Counted from the stretch's first letter, positions 51,663 through 60,791 are shown. The stretch is 64,000 bases of DNA from Mesorhizobium tianshanense (GCF_007830515.1 NZ_VLKT01000042.1:1-64000); one strand, 5' to 3'. The notes: generated by a model not told the origin, from the letters alone. Translations and numbers: made by a program.

Positions 51663-51925
51663 GGCGAATGCGGCAATGACACCCGATCGCGGCGCCACGC
51701 GCGGGAAGTCGCGACGGTGACGCGTCCGGCACAAGGCCCGCGTCGGATCGCCGCCCTCACTTTCCTGTCTGGTACCGTGGTGGCTTTGATGACGCGCGGA
51801 GGTCACGTCGGAAGGATTGGTTGACGAGCGCCCCGGTATCCACCTTCAAAGGGCTCGCGGACTCCTCGCACTTTCCCATTCCGACTTCGTTGCCTTGCGG
51901 CCCGAAACTGCGCTTACTAGCCGAC

Positions 51926-52984
51926 ATGACTGGGATGGCCATGGTTGACTTGGTGTTGCGGGGCGGCGCGATCGCCCTTAACCTGCTTTTGGCGTTTCAG
52001 TTTCTTCGCGCAAGGCCGATTGGCGTCGGCACGCTCAGCGGCTGCCTGCTGACGCTGGGCGTCGCCAGCTACGTGCTGCTCTCAGCGCCCGCCATGCCCG
52101 AAGCGTTGGGCGCTGCCCACATCATACCGTTGCTGCTGGCCGTCCTAAATCCGGTGTTCCTCTGGTGGTTCGCGATGGCGCTCTTTCGCGACGATTTCGT
52201 CTGGAAGCCTGTTCATGCGCTGCCCGCGGCGTTTCTTCTCGGGGCGCTGCTACTCGGTGTCTTGGGCAGCCCTAAGCTTGAGGGTGCCCGGACCGTTCTG
52301 CATCAAACGATACTCTTGACACTGCTCGCGCACGTTGTCTGGATGGCCATCCAGGACCTGCGCAACGACCTTGTCGATTCGCGGCGTCGCTTCCGCATAG
52401 CACTTGCCATCGTGCTGCCAATAGCGGGCGCTCTCGTCGCGGCAGGCGAGATTTACGCGATGTTTGCGCCACTTCCCGGGTGGACGCCACCCGCGCAGGC
52501 CGCGATGCTGTTCGCGATCTCGTTTGTCTTCACCGCATGGCTGGCACCGCTACGCGTGGACATGTTCGAGGCGCCCGCTCAGCGTGGCGTCATCGAAGCG
52601 GCTGATCTTTCCACCGCCGAGCGCGTCGAGCTCGAGCGCCTGAAGCGCGTCGTTGTGGAAGGCGTCTTGCTCGAGCCTGATCTTTCGCTTGGCCGGCTGG
52701 CTGGCCGCCTCGGCGTGCCGGAACACCGCCTGCGCAGGCTGATCAATGTCGGCCTCGGTTTTCGGAGCTTTTCCGCTTTCGTCAACGAACATCGCGTCGA
52801 TGAAGCGCGGCGACGTCTTGCCGACCCGAATCGCGTGCGAGAACAGATCGTGTCGATCGCGTTTGGCGTCGGCTACGCATCGCTCGCGCCATTCAACCGG
52901 GCATTTCGCGACCGCACCGGAACGACACCGTCGCAATTTCGCAAGGATGTGCTCGGCAGGCTCGTCGATTCCGAAAATCTCTGA
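51926..52984 (+). CDS. Membrane-anchored AraC-family regulator
   Basis: About 352 residues. The N-terminal half has six or seven hydrophobic segments (from [20 protein letters not shown] to [18 protein letters not shown]); the C-terminal 110 residues carry the AraC DNA-binding domain ([20 protein letters not shown] and [20 protein letters not shown]). The start is unsure: ATGs at 51926, 51935 and 51941 precede the first helix, and a TTG at 51821 with GGAAGGA upstream would add 35 residues. It probably senses a membrane or lipid signal and controls the adjacent fatty acid hydroxylase and methyltransferase genes. Confidence 0.82.
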   Translation: MTGMAMVDLVLRGGAIALNLLLAFQFLRARPIGVGTLSGCLLTLGVASYVLLSAPAMPEALGAAHIIPLLLAVLNPVFLWWFAMALFRDDFVWKPVHALPAAFLLGALLLGVLGSPKLEGARTVLHQTILLTLLAHVVWMAIQDLRNDLVDSRRRFRIALAIVLPIAGALVAAGEIYAMFAPLPGWTPPAQAAMLFAISFVFTAWLAPLRVDMFEAPAQRGVIEAADLSTAERVELERLKRVVVEGVLLEPDLSLGRLAGRLGVPEHRLRRLINVGLGFRSFSAFVNEHRVDEARRRLADPNRVREQIVSIAFGVGYASLAPFNRAFRDRTGTTPSQFRKDVLGRLVDSENL

Positions 52985-53073
52985 TCGAAATCGAAATTTG
53001 GCCATCGATTTCTCCTGGCGCGGAGCAGCCGCGAGCACGCCTCGGTAGTCCCGACCATCCAACACGGGAGACC

Positions 53074-53895
53074 ATGAACATGCTCGACACCTTGGTTGCC
53101 GCGCCGCTTGTCCGCTTCGCGGCCGACATCTATCCGCTGATCTTACAGAACGATCTTTATCGCTACCTGCTCGGCGCCGGTGGGACTTTTCTCGTGATCA
53201 ACGTCCTCCTTTCGGCGCGCCTTGCCTCGCGCAAGATTCGGGATGAGACGCCGGACGCGGGGCAAATCGCCCGTGAGATTCTTGCGTCCCTGAGAACAGT
53301 CTTCATTTTCTCACTGGTCGGGCTGACGATCGCCATTCTGGCCAATCTTGGCATGCTGCCTGTCCATGAAGACCCGGCGCAGTATGGGTGGACCTATTTC
53401 GCCATCAATGTCGTCGCGCTAATCGTCGCGCACGACGCGTGGTTCTACTGGACCCACTGGATCATGCATCGCCCAAAACTCTTCCGGCGGTTCCACCTCC
53501 TGCATCATCGGTCGCACAATCCGACGCCGTGGACAGCCTACGCCTTCAACGTGAGCGAAGCCTTCGTGAATGCCGTCTTCCTTCTGCTTTTCATGGTGGT
53601 CATGCCGACCAGCGTGCTCGCGGCGTTCATCTTCACGGCCCACATGATGGCGCGCAACGCGATCGGACACTGCGGTTATGAGGTATTCCCGGCCAATCGG
53701 GACGGTCGCCCTCTATTCGACTGGATCGCTGCGGTCACGCACCACGACCTGCACCACGCGCGGCCCCGCACCAATTTCGGGCTCTATTTCACTTGGTGGG
53801 ACAAGATCATGGGGACCGAAGATCCGACCTACTACGACGAGTTCCGGCGGGCAGTCACTCGCTGCGCTCTGCGCACCTCGCGCTCCGCACACTGA
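53074..53895 (+). CDS. Sterol desaturase/fatty acid hydroxylase family protein
   Basis: 273-residue integral membrane di-iron enzyme. The His clusters are HDAWFYWTHWIMHRPKLF, HLLHHRSHNPTPW and TAHMMARNAIGHCGYE, with HDLHHA near the end. Such enzymes hydroxylate or desaturate lipid chains, carotenoids or sterols. Four membrane segments are expected. It lies 89 bp after the membrane AraC regulator and 15 bp before the methyltransferase, so the two are co-transcribed. Confidence 0.88.
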   Translation: MNMLDTLVAAPLVRFAADIYPLILQNDLYRYLLGAGGTFLVINVLLSARLASRKIRDETPDAGQIAREILASLRTVFIFSLVGLTIAILANLGMLPVHEDPAQYGWTYFAINVVALIVAHDAWFYWTHWIMHRPKLFRRFHLLHHRSHNPTPWTAYAFNVSEAFVNAVFLLLFMVVMPTSVLAAFIFTAHMMARNAIGHCGYEVFPANRDGRPLFDWIAAVTHHDLHHARPRTNFGLYFTWWDKIMGTEDPTYYDEFRRAVTRCALRTSRSAH

Positions 53896-53910
53896 TGAGG
53901 AGAAAGCACC

Positions 53911-54522
53911 ATGGGCTTCTATCGGAATGTCGTGCTGCCACGCCTTGTGCATCACTCGATGACCAACCGCGAGCTTCTGCCTTACAGGCTGCGCGCACTC
54001 TCCGCCGCGGAAGGGCGCGTGCTTGAGGTCGGGATTGGCTCCGGCCTCAACCTGCCGCTCTATTCCGCAGCCGTGCGCGAGGTGATCGGACTTGATCCAT
54101 CGCCGCAACTCTTGACGATGGCCCGGCATGCCGTCGGGCGTTGTGCCTGCCAGGCAAGCCTCATCGAGGGGTCTGCCGAGGCGATTCCATTGGACAGCCA
54201 TTCGGTCGATACCGTCGTCACGACCTGGACGCTTTGCTCGATCCACGGCGCCGGTCAGGCATTGAGGGAAATGCGGCGCGTACTCAAGCCAGGCGGGCAA
54301 CTCCTGTTCGTCGAGCACGGTCTCTCGTCGGAGGAACCGGTTCAACGCTGGCAGGATCGCCTGACGCCGATCTGGAGGTGCCTCGGCGGCGGCTGCCATC
54401 TCAACCGGCCGATCCGCACACTGATCGAGGCCGCCGGTTTCAACATCGCGCGGATCGAAACTGGCTATGCGAAGGGGCCGCGGCCGATGGTGTTCATGTA
54501 TGAAGGCCGAGCCGTGCCGTAG
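53911..54522 (+). CDS. Class I SAM-dependent methyltransferase
   Basis: 203-residue methyltransferase with SAM motif I VLEVGIGSGLNLPLYS, motif II VIGLDPSPQLLTMA, and the loop DTVVTTWTLCSIHG, then ALREMRRVLKPGGQLLFVEH. This is the UbiE/ubiquinone-type subfamily, acting on small molecules or lipids. GAGGAGAAAG precedes the ATG. It follows the hydroxylase gene and may act on the same lipid. Confidence 0.87.
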   Translation: MGFYRNVVLPRLVHHSMTNRELLPYRLRALSAAEGRVLEVGIGSGLNLPLYSAAVREVIGLDPSPQLLTMARHAVGRCACQASLIEGSAEAIPLDSHSVDTVVTTWTLCSIHGAGQALREMRRVLKPGGQLLFVEHGLSSEEPVQRWQDRLTPIWRCLGGGCHLNRPIRTLIEAAGFNIARIETGYAKGPRPMVFMYEGRAVP

Positions 54523-54577
54523 AACCAGACCGATACAACTGCTCGAAACGCAACCGTTGTCCCAGCGATCTGCTCAT

Positions 54578-54601
54578 GGTCCGCACCGCTATGTGCGGAC
54601 C
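54578..54601. terminator. Hairpin between convergent methyltransferase and SRPBCC genes
   Basis: A perfect 9-bp stem, ggtccgcac and gtgcggacc, encloses a 6-base loop (cgctat) and is followed by ttctccttc on the plus strand. It lies in the 110-bp gap between convergent gene ends and could stop transcription from both sides. Confidence 0.55.
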
Positions 54602-54632
54602 TTCTCCTTCATCGGGTACGTGACCATCAGGC

Positions 54633-55112
54633 TCAGCGACCAAACAGATCGGCATACCGCTGCAGGTAGAGCGGCCAGCCCTGATCGGCGGCGACACCGT
54701 CGCGCACACTTTCCCAGCCGGCGCCGTGGCGGTCCAGCTTGCGGTGCTCGATCTCGACACGGGTCCGGTTCGCCGTCTCGGCGGTGAAGCGCACTTCCCA
54801 CTCGCTGGCCTTATTCGGATCGGTCTCGAGCCGCCATTGCGGGGAGATATCCCAGCTGAGCAGAACGCGGTGTGGCGGTTCATATGCCAGCACGCGGGCC
54901 CACCGGCATTCGCTGCCGTCACCGCCGCGGTCATAGATGTGGCCGCCGACCCGCGCCTCGAACACCGTCTCGGCGATCGGCACGGCGAGCAGATTGTGCT
55001 CCCTGGGTTTGAACTTGCCGAAATCCTCGGTGAAAACCTTGAAGGCACGCTCGACCGAAGCCTCGACCACGATCGAATGTCTCACGGACGTCTCTGCTGC
55101 TTGCGTATTCAT
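54633..55112 (-). CDS. SRPBCC/AHSA1-family protein
   Basis: 159-residue protein of the START-like SRPBCC (activator of Hsp90 ATPase 1-like) family, with the signature VEASVERAFKVFTEDFGKFK at the N-terminus, VLLSWDISPQWRLETDP in the middle and AGWESVRDGVAADQGWPLYL at the end. The fold forms a hydrophobic pocket. It is preceded closely by an ArsR regulator gene, a common pairing for this family. GGAGGAGTAA precedes the ATG, inside the ArsR stop. Confidence 0.87.
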   Translation of the reverse strand: MNTQAAETSVRHSIVVEASVERAFKVFTEDFGKFKPREHNLLAVPIAETVFEARVGGHIYDRGGDGSECRWARVLAYEPPHRVLLSWDISPQWRLETDPNKASEWEVRFTAETANRTRVEIEHRKLDRHGAGWESVRDGVAADQGWPLYLQRYADLFGR

Positions 55113-55114
55113 CG

Positions 55115-55426
55115 TTACTCCTCCTGTGGTTGCTCGACGGCTGCCTTGTAGGCCGCGAGTGCTTTCATCCAGTACCGATCCAGATCCGCCCGAAGGGGTG
55201 CGAGACCGTTGGGGTCTACCCGGTAGATGCGGTGTTTGCCGGCCGGCGTATCGACCACCAGCCCGGCACCCTTCAGCACCTTCAGGTGCTGCGAGACTGC
55301 CGACCGGGTGACCGGCAGCGCGCGCGCCAACTCGGTAACCGAGCGCGGATCCTCGACTAGGAGTTCGAAGATCGCGCGCCTCATCGTATCGCCAAGGGCT
55401 GTCCAGCTATCGTTCGTGTTAGTCAT
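55115..55426 (-). CDS. ArsR-family transcriptional repressor paired with SRPBCC gene
   Basis: 103-residue winged-helix regulator (helix-turn-helix VTRSAVSQHLKVLKGAGLV). It has no Cys metal site and so belongs to the SRPBCC-linked branch of ArsR proteins, which respond to small molecules. Its ATG is only about 6 bases from the predicted transcription start, with palindromic operator sequence around it, so autoregulation is likely. It is directly upstream of the SRPBCC gene; the two form one operon. Confidence 0.88.
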   Translation of the reverse strand: MTNTNDSWTALGDTMRRAIFELLVEDPRSVTELARALPVTRSAVSQHLKVLKGAGLVVDTPAGKHRIYRVDPNGLAPLRADLDRYWMKALAAYKAAVEQPQEE

Positions 55427-55465
55427 GGCTAACGCGTTAGTATAGACTCACGCGTGCGGTGTCAA
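55418..55465 (-). promoter_or_regulatory. Promoter and operator of the ArsR-SRPBCC operon
   Basis: On the minus strand TTGACA (55460-55465) and TATACT (55439-55444) are spaced by 15 bases. The palindrome CTAACGCGTTAG (55429-55440) overlaps the -10 and start point. A further GTTAG at 55418-55422 makes three half-sites around the start codon at 55424-55426. The leader would be only about 6 bases, so the mRNA would be nearly leaderless. Confidence 0.6.
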
Positions 55466-55606
55466 GCTCGCCGATGCGCGAAGCCTGGTCAAAGGGCGAG
55501 ATCTGAGTTCCACGTACGCAACCGTCCGCTGCCATCCTCGATCAGGGACAGCCCAGGTCAAACGCTCATGTCAACCACGCCGGTCGTTCGCGGTGCCTTG
55601 GGGCAC

Positions 55607-55649
55607 CCGCAGACTAAATCGCAGACTAATCAGTGGTTTTAGTCTGCGG
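55607..55649. repeat. Inverted and tandem repeat between ArsR and cyclase genes
   Basis: Arms ccgcagactaaa (55607-55618) and tttagtctgcgg (55638-55649) are perfectly complementary. A second copy of cgcagactaa (55620-55629) sits inside, 12 bases after the first, and can pair with the same right arm. The 296-bp gap around it shows no gene. It could be an attachment or operator site, or a hairpin that has two alternative forms. Confidence 0.6.
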
Positions 55650-55736
55650 CGTCCGGCTAAGTCGTTGAAATAATGGCGCGCCGGACGAGATGAAACTGGG
55701 CACCGCTATGTGATTGAAGTCGCTCTGTAAAAACTT

Positions 55737-57599
55737 TCAGCCGGTTTCAGGAGCCTTGGCCTGTGCGAGGTCCTGCAGGAACTCTTCCATCAGCGGCCTG
55801 TCACCAAACCGGCGGTAAGCGCGCTCTGCTTCCAGCGAGAATGCCGGATGCGCCTCGACCAGCTTTGCCATCGTCTGCTGGGCTGCCTCGATCTCTCCGC
55901 CCCCGCCCTGCAAAGCGGCCTGAATCAGAAGGCAGTTTGCATCGCGCGGCGCCCGGATCAGGCATTCCTCTATGACGGCGGAAGCCTCATCGCGGCGGTC
56001 AGCCGCATAGAGCGCCTGCCCGTGCACATAGGCATAGTACTCAGGCGCCATAGGATGAAGGCGGCGGGCCCGCTCTGCGTTGGCGACGGCATCATCATAT
56101 TCCCCGAAGCGAACCTGCGCCTTTGCAAGCGCCATCATGCTGTCGGGATCGTTAGGGTTGAGTTCCACAGCGCGCCGTGCGGCCTGCAAGCCGCCTGAAT
56201 AGTCGCCCTGCACGGCAAGCCCGAAGCTGATGACCTGATAGCCAAGGCCAAGATTGGGATCGAGACGGACCGCCTGCCGGGCTTCGCTAAGCCCAAGATG
56301 GAGCTCCGGCGCGTTTGCCCGGCCGTCACCGCTCTGCGCCACGCTGGCGATAAAGGTCAGCGCGAGGCCTGCGCGGGCGGCCGCATAGGACGGGTCCATT
56401 TCAAGGGCGCGCTGGTATAGGCCCCGCGCTTCCAGAATGTCCTGCGGGTCATTGGCGCCGTGCCGGTAGCGGTTGCGGGCCTGCAGCACGAGGTCATAGG
56501 CCTGCAGATTGTCGGTCGGGCGCTCCGCTGCTGCCGCCGCCTCGCTCCTGCCGATATAGGGCGCGATCTGCGCGACGATTTCAGTGGTCAGCTCGCTCTG
56601 GACGGTGAACACGTCGGCGACCTGCCGGTCAAAACTGCGCGACCACAGATGCGCGCCTGTCTTTACATCGATCAGCTGCGCCGACACGCGAAGCTGGTCG
56701 CCTTCACGGCGGGCGCTGCCTTCAACCACATAATCAACGCCGAGCTTCGCCCCGAGCTTGCGCACGTCCGTATCCTGCCCGTGCACGGCGTAGCTGGAAT
56801 CGCGCGCGATCACCTGCAGCTCTGAATTGCGGGCGAGGGCTGTCGTCACATCCTCTGTCAGTCCGTCCGCGAAATACGATTGCTCGCCACTGCCACTCAT
56901 CGCGGCAAAAGGCATGACCGCCACTGACGGCCGGGGGTCGGCGCGGCTCTGGTCCATCGACAAGACCGCCGGGATGCGGCTGACCATGGCTGCCAGGGGG
57001 AGCGGCTGGATCTGGGTGCCGATGAGGATGAGGGCTATAGCGGCCGCGCCATAAGACCAGCGGGCGGCGGTGCTGCGCAGCACCTGCCGCCATGGCGACC
57101 ACGGAGAGCCCGCGCGCCTTACGCGGTAGACGTTGAGAAGTTCGGGAATGTTCTTGGCCCACCTGCGGCCGATGCGGACGAACCTGTCCGCGCTGTTGCG
57201 GTCGGCTGCCATCACTACGGCGCCGCTGACGAATATCTGCCCCGGATCGCACATGGCCTCAAGACGAGCGGCCACATTGACGCCGTCGCCGTATACGTCG
57301 CCGTCATCTTCGATGACATCGCCAAGATTGATGCCGATGCGCAGCTCGAACGGGCCCTTGTCGAAGCCTTCCTGTATGGCCAGCGCCGCATCAACCGCTT
57401 CGTTGACGCTGGGAAACATGGCGAGAAAGCCGTCTCCCGTCGTCTTGACGATGCGCCCGCCATGGCGGGCAATGGTCGGGTCAATGAGCTCATCAAAAGC
57501 AGCGCGCAGCTTCGCGTAGGTGGAAGCCTCGTTTTCAGCCATCAGCAGGCTGTAGCCGACGATATCGGCGGCCATGATTGCCGCGAGCTTGCGTTCCAT
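55737..57599 (-). CDS. Class III adenylate cyclase with TolB-like and TPR domains
   Basis: 620-residue protein. Residues 1-165 are a class III cyclase domain. Its metal ligands are in AADIVGYSLLM and TTGDGFLAMF, the purine-binding Lys is in RIVKTTGDG, and the Asp/Asn/Arg set is in DVYGDGVNVAARLE, so it looks active. A hydrophobic segment follows (WSYGAAAIALILIGTQIQP). Then come a TolB-like region (SVAVMPFAAMSGSGEQSYFA, VVEGSARREGDQLRVSAQLI) and TPR repeats to the C-terminus. Rhizobia have many such cyclases. The start is chosen at MERKLAAIMAAD; an ATG at 57605 is an alternative. Confidence 0.9.
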   Translation of the reverse strand: MERKLAAIMAADIVGYSLLMAENEASTYAKLRAAFDELIDPTIARHGGRIVKTTGDGFLAMFPSVNEAVDAALAIQEGFDKGPFELRIGINLGDVIEDDGDVYGDGVNVAARLEAMCDPGQIFVSGAVVMAADRNSADRFVRIGRRWAKNIPELLNVYRVRRAGSPWSPWRQVLRSTAARWSYGAAAIALILIGTQIQPLPLAAMVSRIPAVLSMDQSRADPRPSVAVMPFAAMSGSGEQSYFADGLTEDVTTALARNSELQVIARDSSYAVHGQDTDVRKLGAKLGVDYVVEGSARREGDQLRVSAQLIDVKTGAHLWSRSFDRQVADVFTVQSELTTEIVAQIAPYIGRSEAAAAAERPTDNLQAYDLVLQARNRYRHGANDPQDILEARGLYQRALEMDPSYAAARAGLALTFIASVAQSGDGRANAPELHLGLSEARQAVRLDPNLGLGYQVISFGLAVQGDYSGGLQAARRAVELNPNDPDSMMALAKAQVRFGEYDDAVANAERARRLHPMAPEYYAYVHGQALYAADRRDEASAVIEECLIRAPRDANCLLIQAALQGGGGEIEAAQQTMAKLVEAHPAFSLEAERAYRRFGDRPLMEEFLQDLAQAKAPETG

Positions 57600-57789
57600 C
57601 AGCATTATTCCTGAGCGGCGGGCCATGCACGGACTATTACTGCTGACACTTAAGGCGACGCACGGCCCAAGATTAGACCCATAATCCCGGATAGGCTAAT
57701 CAACACAGCTCATAAATGCGTGATGATTGTGGCCTATACCGTTCGACCTTCGTCAGCCATCATCTGCTTCGTCCGGAGCCGCCGCACTG

Positions 57790-57994
57790 GCGGAGGGGAC
57801 GCCGCATTGAACGGCCTGGGTTTTGCCTGCCTGCCCGACCACGCTCTGCGCCCCTTCCTTGCTGAAGGACGGCTTCAGCAGGTGCTGGAGGACTGGTGCC
57901 CCCCCTTTCCAGCTATCATCTCTATTATCCAAGCCGCCGCCAGAATTCCCCCGCGTTCGCTCTCCCGATCGAAGCGCTCCGCTGGCGAGGATAG
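57790..57994 (+). pseudogene. LysR-family regulator, C-terminal remnant with frameshift
   Basis: Frame 1 reads DAALNGLGFACLPDHALRPF then RLQQVLEDWCPPFPA, and after a one-base loss near 57913 frame 3 continues YHLYYPSRRQNSPAFALPIE-ALRWRG and a TAG at 57992. This is the end of a LysR effector domain, about 67 residues. The N-terminal part is missing. It lies just left of the tRNA-Arg end copy and may be debris from an earlier insertion or recombination. Confidence 0.75.
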
Positions 57995-58087
57995 CCCGGC
58001 AGGGCCAACAAACAAGTTCAGCGCTGCTTCGCGCTTCATCGCAATTTGGTCTGTGCCATTAACTAGGTTGGGATGTACATTCCAATT

Positions 58088-58118
58088 GGCGCGCCCGAAG
58101 AGATTCGAACTCCTACCG
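58088..58118 (-). other. tRNA-Arg 3' end copy, probable attachment site
   Basis: On the minus strand the 31 bases begin GGTAGGAGTTCGAATCTCTT and end CGGGCGCGCCA. They form a tRNA T-arm (aggag, loop ttcgaat, ctctt), the acceptor 3' strand cgggcgc, discriminator g and CCA. The end matches the tRNA-Arg family, whose 5' side starts GCGCCCG. No tRNA body precedes it, so this is a fragment. Such copies arise when an element integrates into a tRNA gene. By polarity the element lies on the right (above 58118). Confidence 0.72.
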
Positions 58119-58173
58119 CCGCGCCGGACGTCTATAGCACGCGCTGGACGACGCTAGGCAAGCTTCGGACACG

Positions 58174-58547
58174 CTACCGGCTGCTCAGGAACTCGATGAT
58201 GATGCGCCGTTCGTCTGCTTTGTTGAAGCGTTGGACCATCCGTGTGCCCCGCACCATCGCGGTCGGATTTGCAAGTAGGTCTCCAGCGTCTCGGGCGTCC
58301 AGGTGATGGCGGATGCGTTCAGCGCGGGCGAATAGTTGAATCCCTCGACGCTGCCTGCAGCGCGGCCGATCACGGCCTGCAGATGCGGGCCGACGCCGTT
58401 GCGGGTGGTCGCGATCTGGTGGCAGGCGCCGCAGCGCTGCCGGAACAGGCGCTCTCCTGAAGCGATATCCGTCTCCTGGGCAACGGACGGAACCGTTGCC
58501 CAGGCTGTCGCGACCGCCGTCAAGGCGGATAGTGCGATGTTCCTCAT
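58174..58547 (-). pseudogene. Cytochrome c subunit gene of the molybdenum hydroxylase, frameshifted
   Basis: The start at 58547 overlaps the upstream stop (ATGA). It encodes a signal peptide (NIALSALTAVATAWATVPSV) and a class I cytochrome c with the haem motif CGACH and ITWTPETLE. At about 58274 one base is lost; the other frame continues ANPTAMVRGTRMVQRFNKAD to a TAG at 58174, giving the usual C-terminus with the Met axial ligand in RGTRMV. The joined protein would be about 123 residues. It normally passes electrons from the hydroxylase. Either the gene is broken or one base is missing from the sequence. Confidence 0.8.
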
Positions 58548-60781
58548 CCCTCTATCCCCTTCAGGTCGAGCTTCGAGAGGGGCAGGCTGCGGATACGCTG
58601 GCCTGTCAGCACGGAAGCGGCGTTGACGACCGCCGGCGGCACGCCCGGCAGCCCGGGCTCGCCGATCCCGCCCATCGGCGCTCCGCTCTCGACGATGCGA
58701 ACATGCACGCGCGGCATGCGGTCGGGCGGCAGGATCGGATAGCCGTCGAAATTGCGCGCCTGAGGCATGCCGTCGACATAGACGACTTCCTCAAGCAGCG
58801 CCGAGGACAGGCCGAGGGCCACGGCCGAGTTTACCTGCGCCTCGATGATGGCCGGATTGACGATGCTACCGGGATCGATCGCTACCCAGACGTCGTGAAC
58901 CACGACCCCGCCATCCCGCAGCGACACTTCGGCGATCGTGGCGACCTCGCTGCCGAAAGGCGAGGCCATGGCGACACCACGGGCGCGCCGCGTGCCGTCT
59001 TCGGCCGTGAACGGTCCGCGTTTCCATCCGCCGGACAGATCGGCGACTGCCTGCAAGAGATTGCTGTGCCTTGGGCTATCAGCCAGAAGCCGCCGCCGCA
59101 GCTCGTAGGGGTCCTGGCCGCCAGCATCGGCCATCTCGTCGAAGAACGTCTCGTAGAAGAAGTCGTTCATCGAATGGCCGACGGACCGCCAGAAGCCGAT
59201 GATAGCCGGATCGTCGACATGGACCTGGCCGACGCGCCGGTTCGGAATCGCATAGACTTTCCCTGCGATGCCCTCGACGGCGGAGCTGTCGACCTTGTCC
59301 GGCTGACGGCCGAACCAGCGACCGGTCGGGCCTTCACCCACCGCAACCGCATCCAGCGCGACCGGAAGACCGGCAGCGTCCAGCCCTGCGCGGAAGCGGA
59401 CCGCGCCCATCGGCCTCAGCGTGTCGCGCAGGAATTCCTCCTCGCGGCTCCAGATCAGCTTGACTGGCCGCCCAGCGGCCTTCGCGAGCAGAATCGCCTG
59501 CGGAAACGGATTGGCCGTCTGATAGAGGAAATGCCGGCCGAAGAAACCACCGAGCATCGGCGAATGGATGATGACATTGTCCGGCTCGATGCCGGCGACC
59601 TTCGCGGCATCGGCCTGGAACATCTCCGGCGCCTGGTTGGGGATCCATAGCTCCAGCGTGCCGTCCTCATTCCAGCGCGCGATCGCTGACGGCGGCTCGA
59701 GCTGTCCATGCACAAGATATGGCGCGTCATAGGTTCCCTCGATTACCCGCGCGGCGTCGGCGAACTCACCTACCGGGTTTCCGTGTTCCTCGAAAACGAC
59801 GCCGTCGCCTGACGTCGATTTCAACATCTCTTTGTGGGCCTCGGAGGAGAAATCGGCCGGCATGGCATGAGGCGTTCCGGCGGCAGGCTCCGTCCAGGTC
59901 ACCTGAAGGGCTTCCACGGCGCGGCGCGCGCGCCACCAGCTGTCGGCCAGGACTGCTACCGCGCCCGGCAGCCGGTGGATGGAATGTACGCCCGGCATGG
60001 CCTGGACTTCCGCCTCGTTGGCGAGCTTACCGGGCTCCCCTCCGAGACGCGGGCTGTGCTGGACGGCGGCATGCAGCACGCCGTCGATCTTGAGATCGAT
60101 CGCGTACTGCGCACGCCCGGTGGACTTTTCGCGCACGTCGAGCCTTGCGACCGGCTTGCCGATCCAGCGGAAGCTGTTGGAAGGCCGCAGCACAACGTCG
60201 TTCGGGACGGGCAGTTCGGTGGCAGCGTCGGCGATTTCTCCGTAAGGGATCGCTTGACCGCTCGCGGCATGCACTACGCGGCCCGGTTCCGTGGACAGCT
60301 CCGACATCGGCACGCCGAGCCGTTCGGCCGCAGCCTGCAGCAGCATATGGCGTGCCGAGGCGCCGAGCTTGCGCATGGTCTCGTAGCTCATGCGCACCGA
60401 CATGCTGCCGCCGGTGAAGCGGCCGCCTCCGGTCAAAAGATAGTCAGGACCGGGAGGTGCTCCTTCCACCACGAACTGTGAGGGATCGACATCCAACTCT
60501 TCGCCGACGATCTGCGCCATAGCGGTGAACACGCCCTGGCCTCCTTCGATGAAGGCGCTGCGGAACAGCACCGTGCTATCTGGGCGGATTTCCAAAAACG
60601 CGTTGACGCGCGTTCCGGGCGCGACGGCGGTAGCGGCCTGCGCTCTGGCACGTCCGACCGGCACCGTGACGGAAAGAACAAGCGTTGCGGCGGCGCCGAG
60701 GAAGCCGCGCCGTGAGATGTTGAGCGGTCCGTCTTCGCCGCGCGTGGACCGGCCGTCCCGAATGGGGGTCATGTCGTTCAT
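58544..60781 (-). CDS. Molybdopterin-binding subunit of an isoquinoline 1-oxidoreductase-like hydroxylase
   Basis: 745-residue large subunit with a Tat signal (ISRRGFLGAAATLVLSVTVP). It has the molybdenum-cofactor regions of the xanthine-oxidase family (GGFFGRHFLYQTANPFPQA, RSVGHSMNDFFYETFFDE, and the catalytic Glu in MGGIGEPGLPGVPP). It belongs to the IorB/aldehyde-oxidase type that works in the periplasm with a separate [2Fe-2S] subunit and cytochrome c. The start at 60781 has GGAGGG upstream. The substrate is an aldehyde or N-heterocycle and cannot be named. Confidence 0.9.
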   Translation of the reverse strand: MNDMTPIRDGRSTRGEDGPLNISRRGFLGAAATLVLSVTVPVGRARAQAATAVAPGTRVNAFLEIRPDSTVLFRSAFIEGGQGVFTAMAQIVGEELDVDPSQFVVEGAPPGPDYLLTGGGRFTGGSMSVRMSYETMRKLGASARHMLLQAAAERLGVPMSELSTEPGRVVHAASGQAIPYGEIADAATELPVPNDVVLRPSNSFRWIGKPVARLDVREKSTGRAQYAIDLKIDGVLHAAVQHSPRLGGEPGKLANEAEVQAMPGVHSIHRLPGAVAVLADSWWRARRAVEALQVTWTEPAAGTPHAMPADFSSEAHKEMLKSTSGDGVVFEEHGNPVGEFADAARVIEGTYDAPYLVHGQLEPPSAIARWNEDGTLELWIPNQAPEMFQADAAKVAGIEPDNVIIHSPMLGGFFGRHFLYQTANPFPQAILLAKAAGRPVKLIWSREEEFLRDTLRPMGAVRFRAGLDAAGLPVALDAVAVGEGPTGRWFGRQPDKVDSSAVEGIAGKVYAIPNRRVGQVHVDDPAIIGFWRSVGHSMNDFFYETFFDEMADAGGQDPYELRRRLLADSPRHSNLLQAVADLSGGWKRGPFTAEDGTRRARGVAMASPFGSEVATIAEVSLRDGGVVVHDVWVAIDPGSIVNPAIIEAQVNSAVALGLSSALLEEVVYVDGMPQARNFDGYPILPPDRMPRVHVRIVESGAPMGGIGEPGLPGVPPAVVNAASVLTGQRIRSLPLSKLDLKGIEG

Positions 60782-60791
60782 CAATCCCTCC

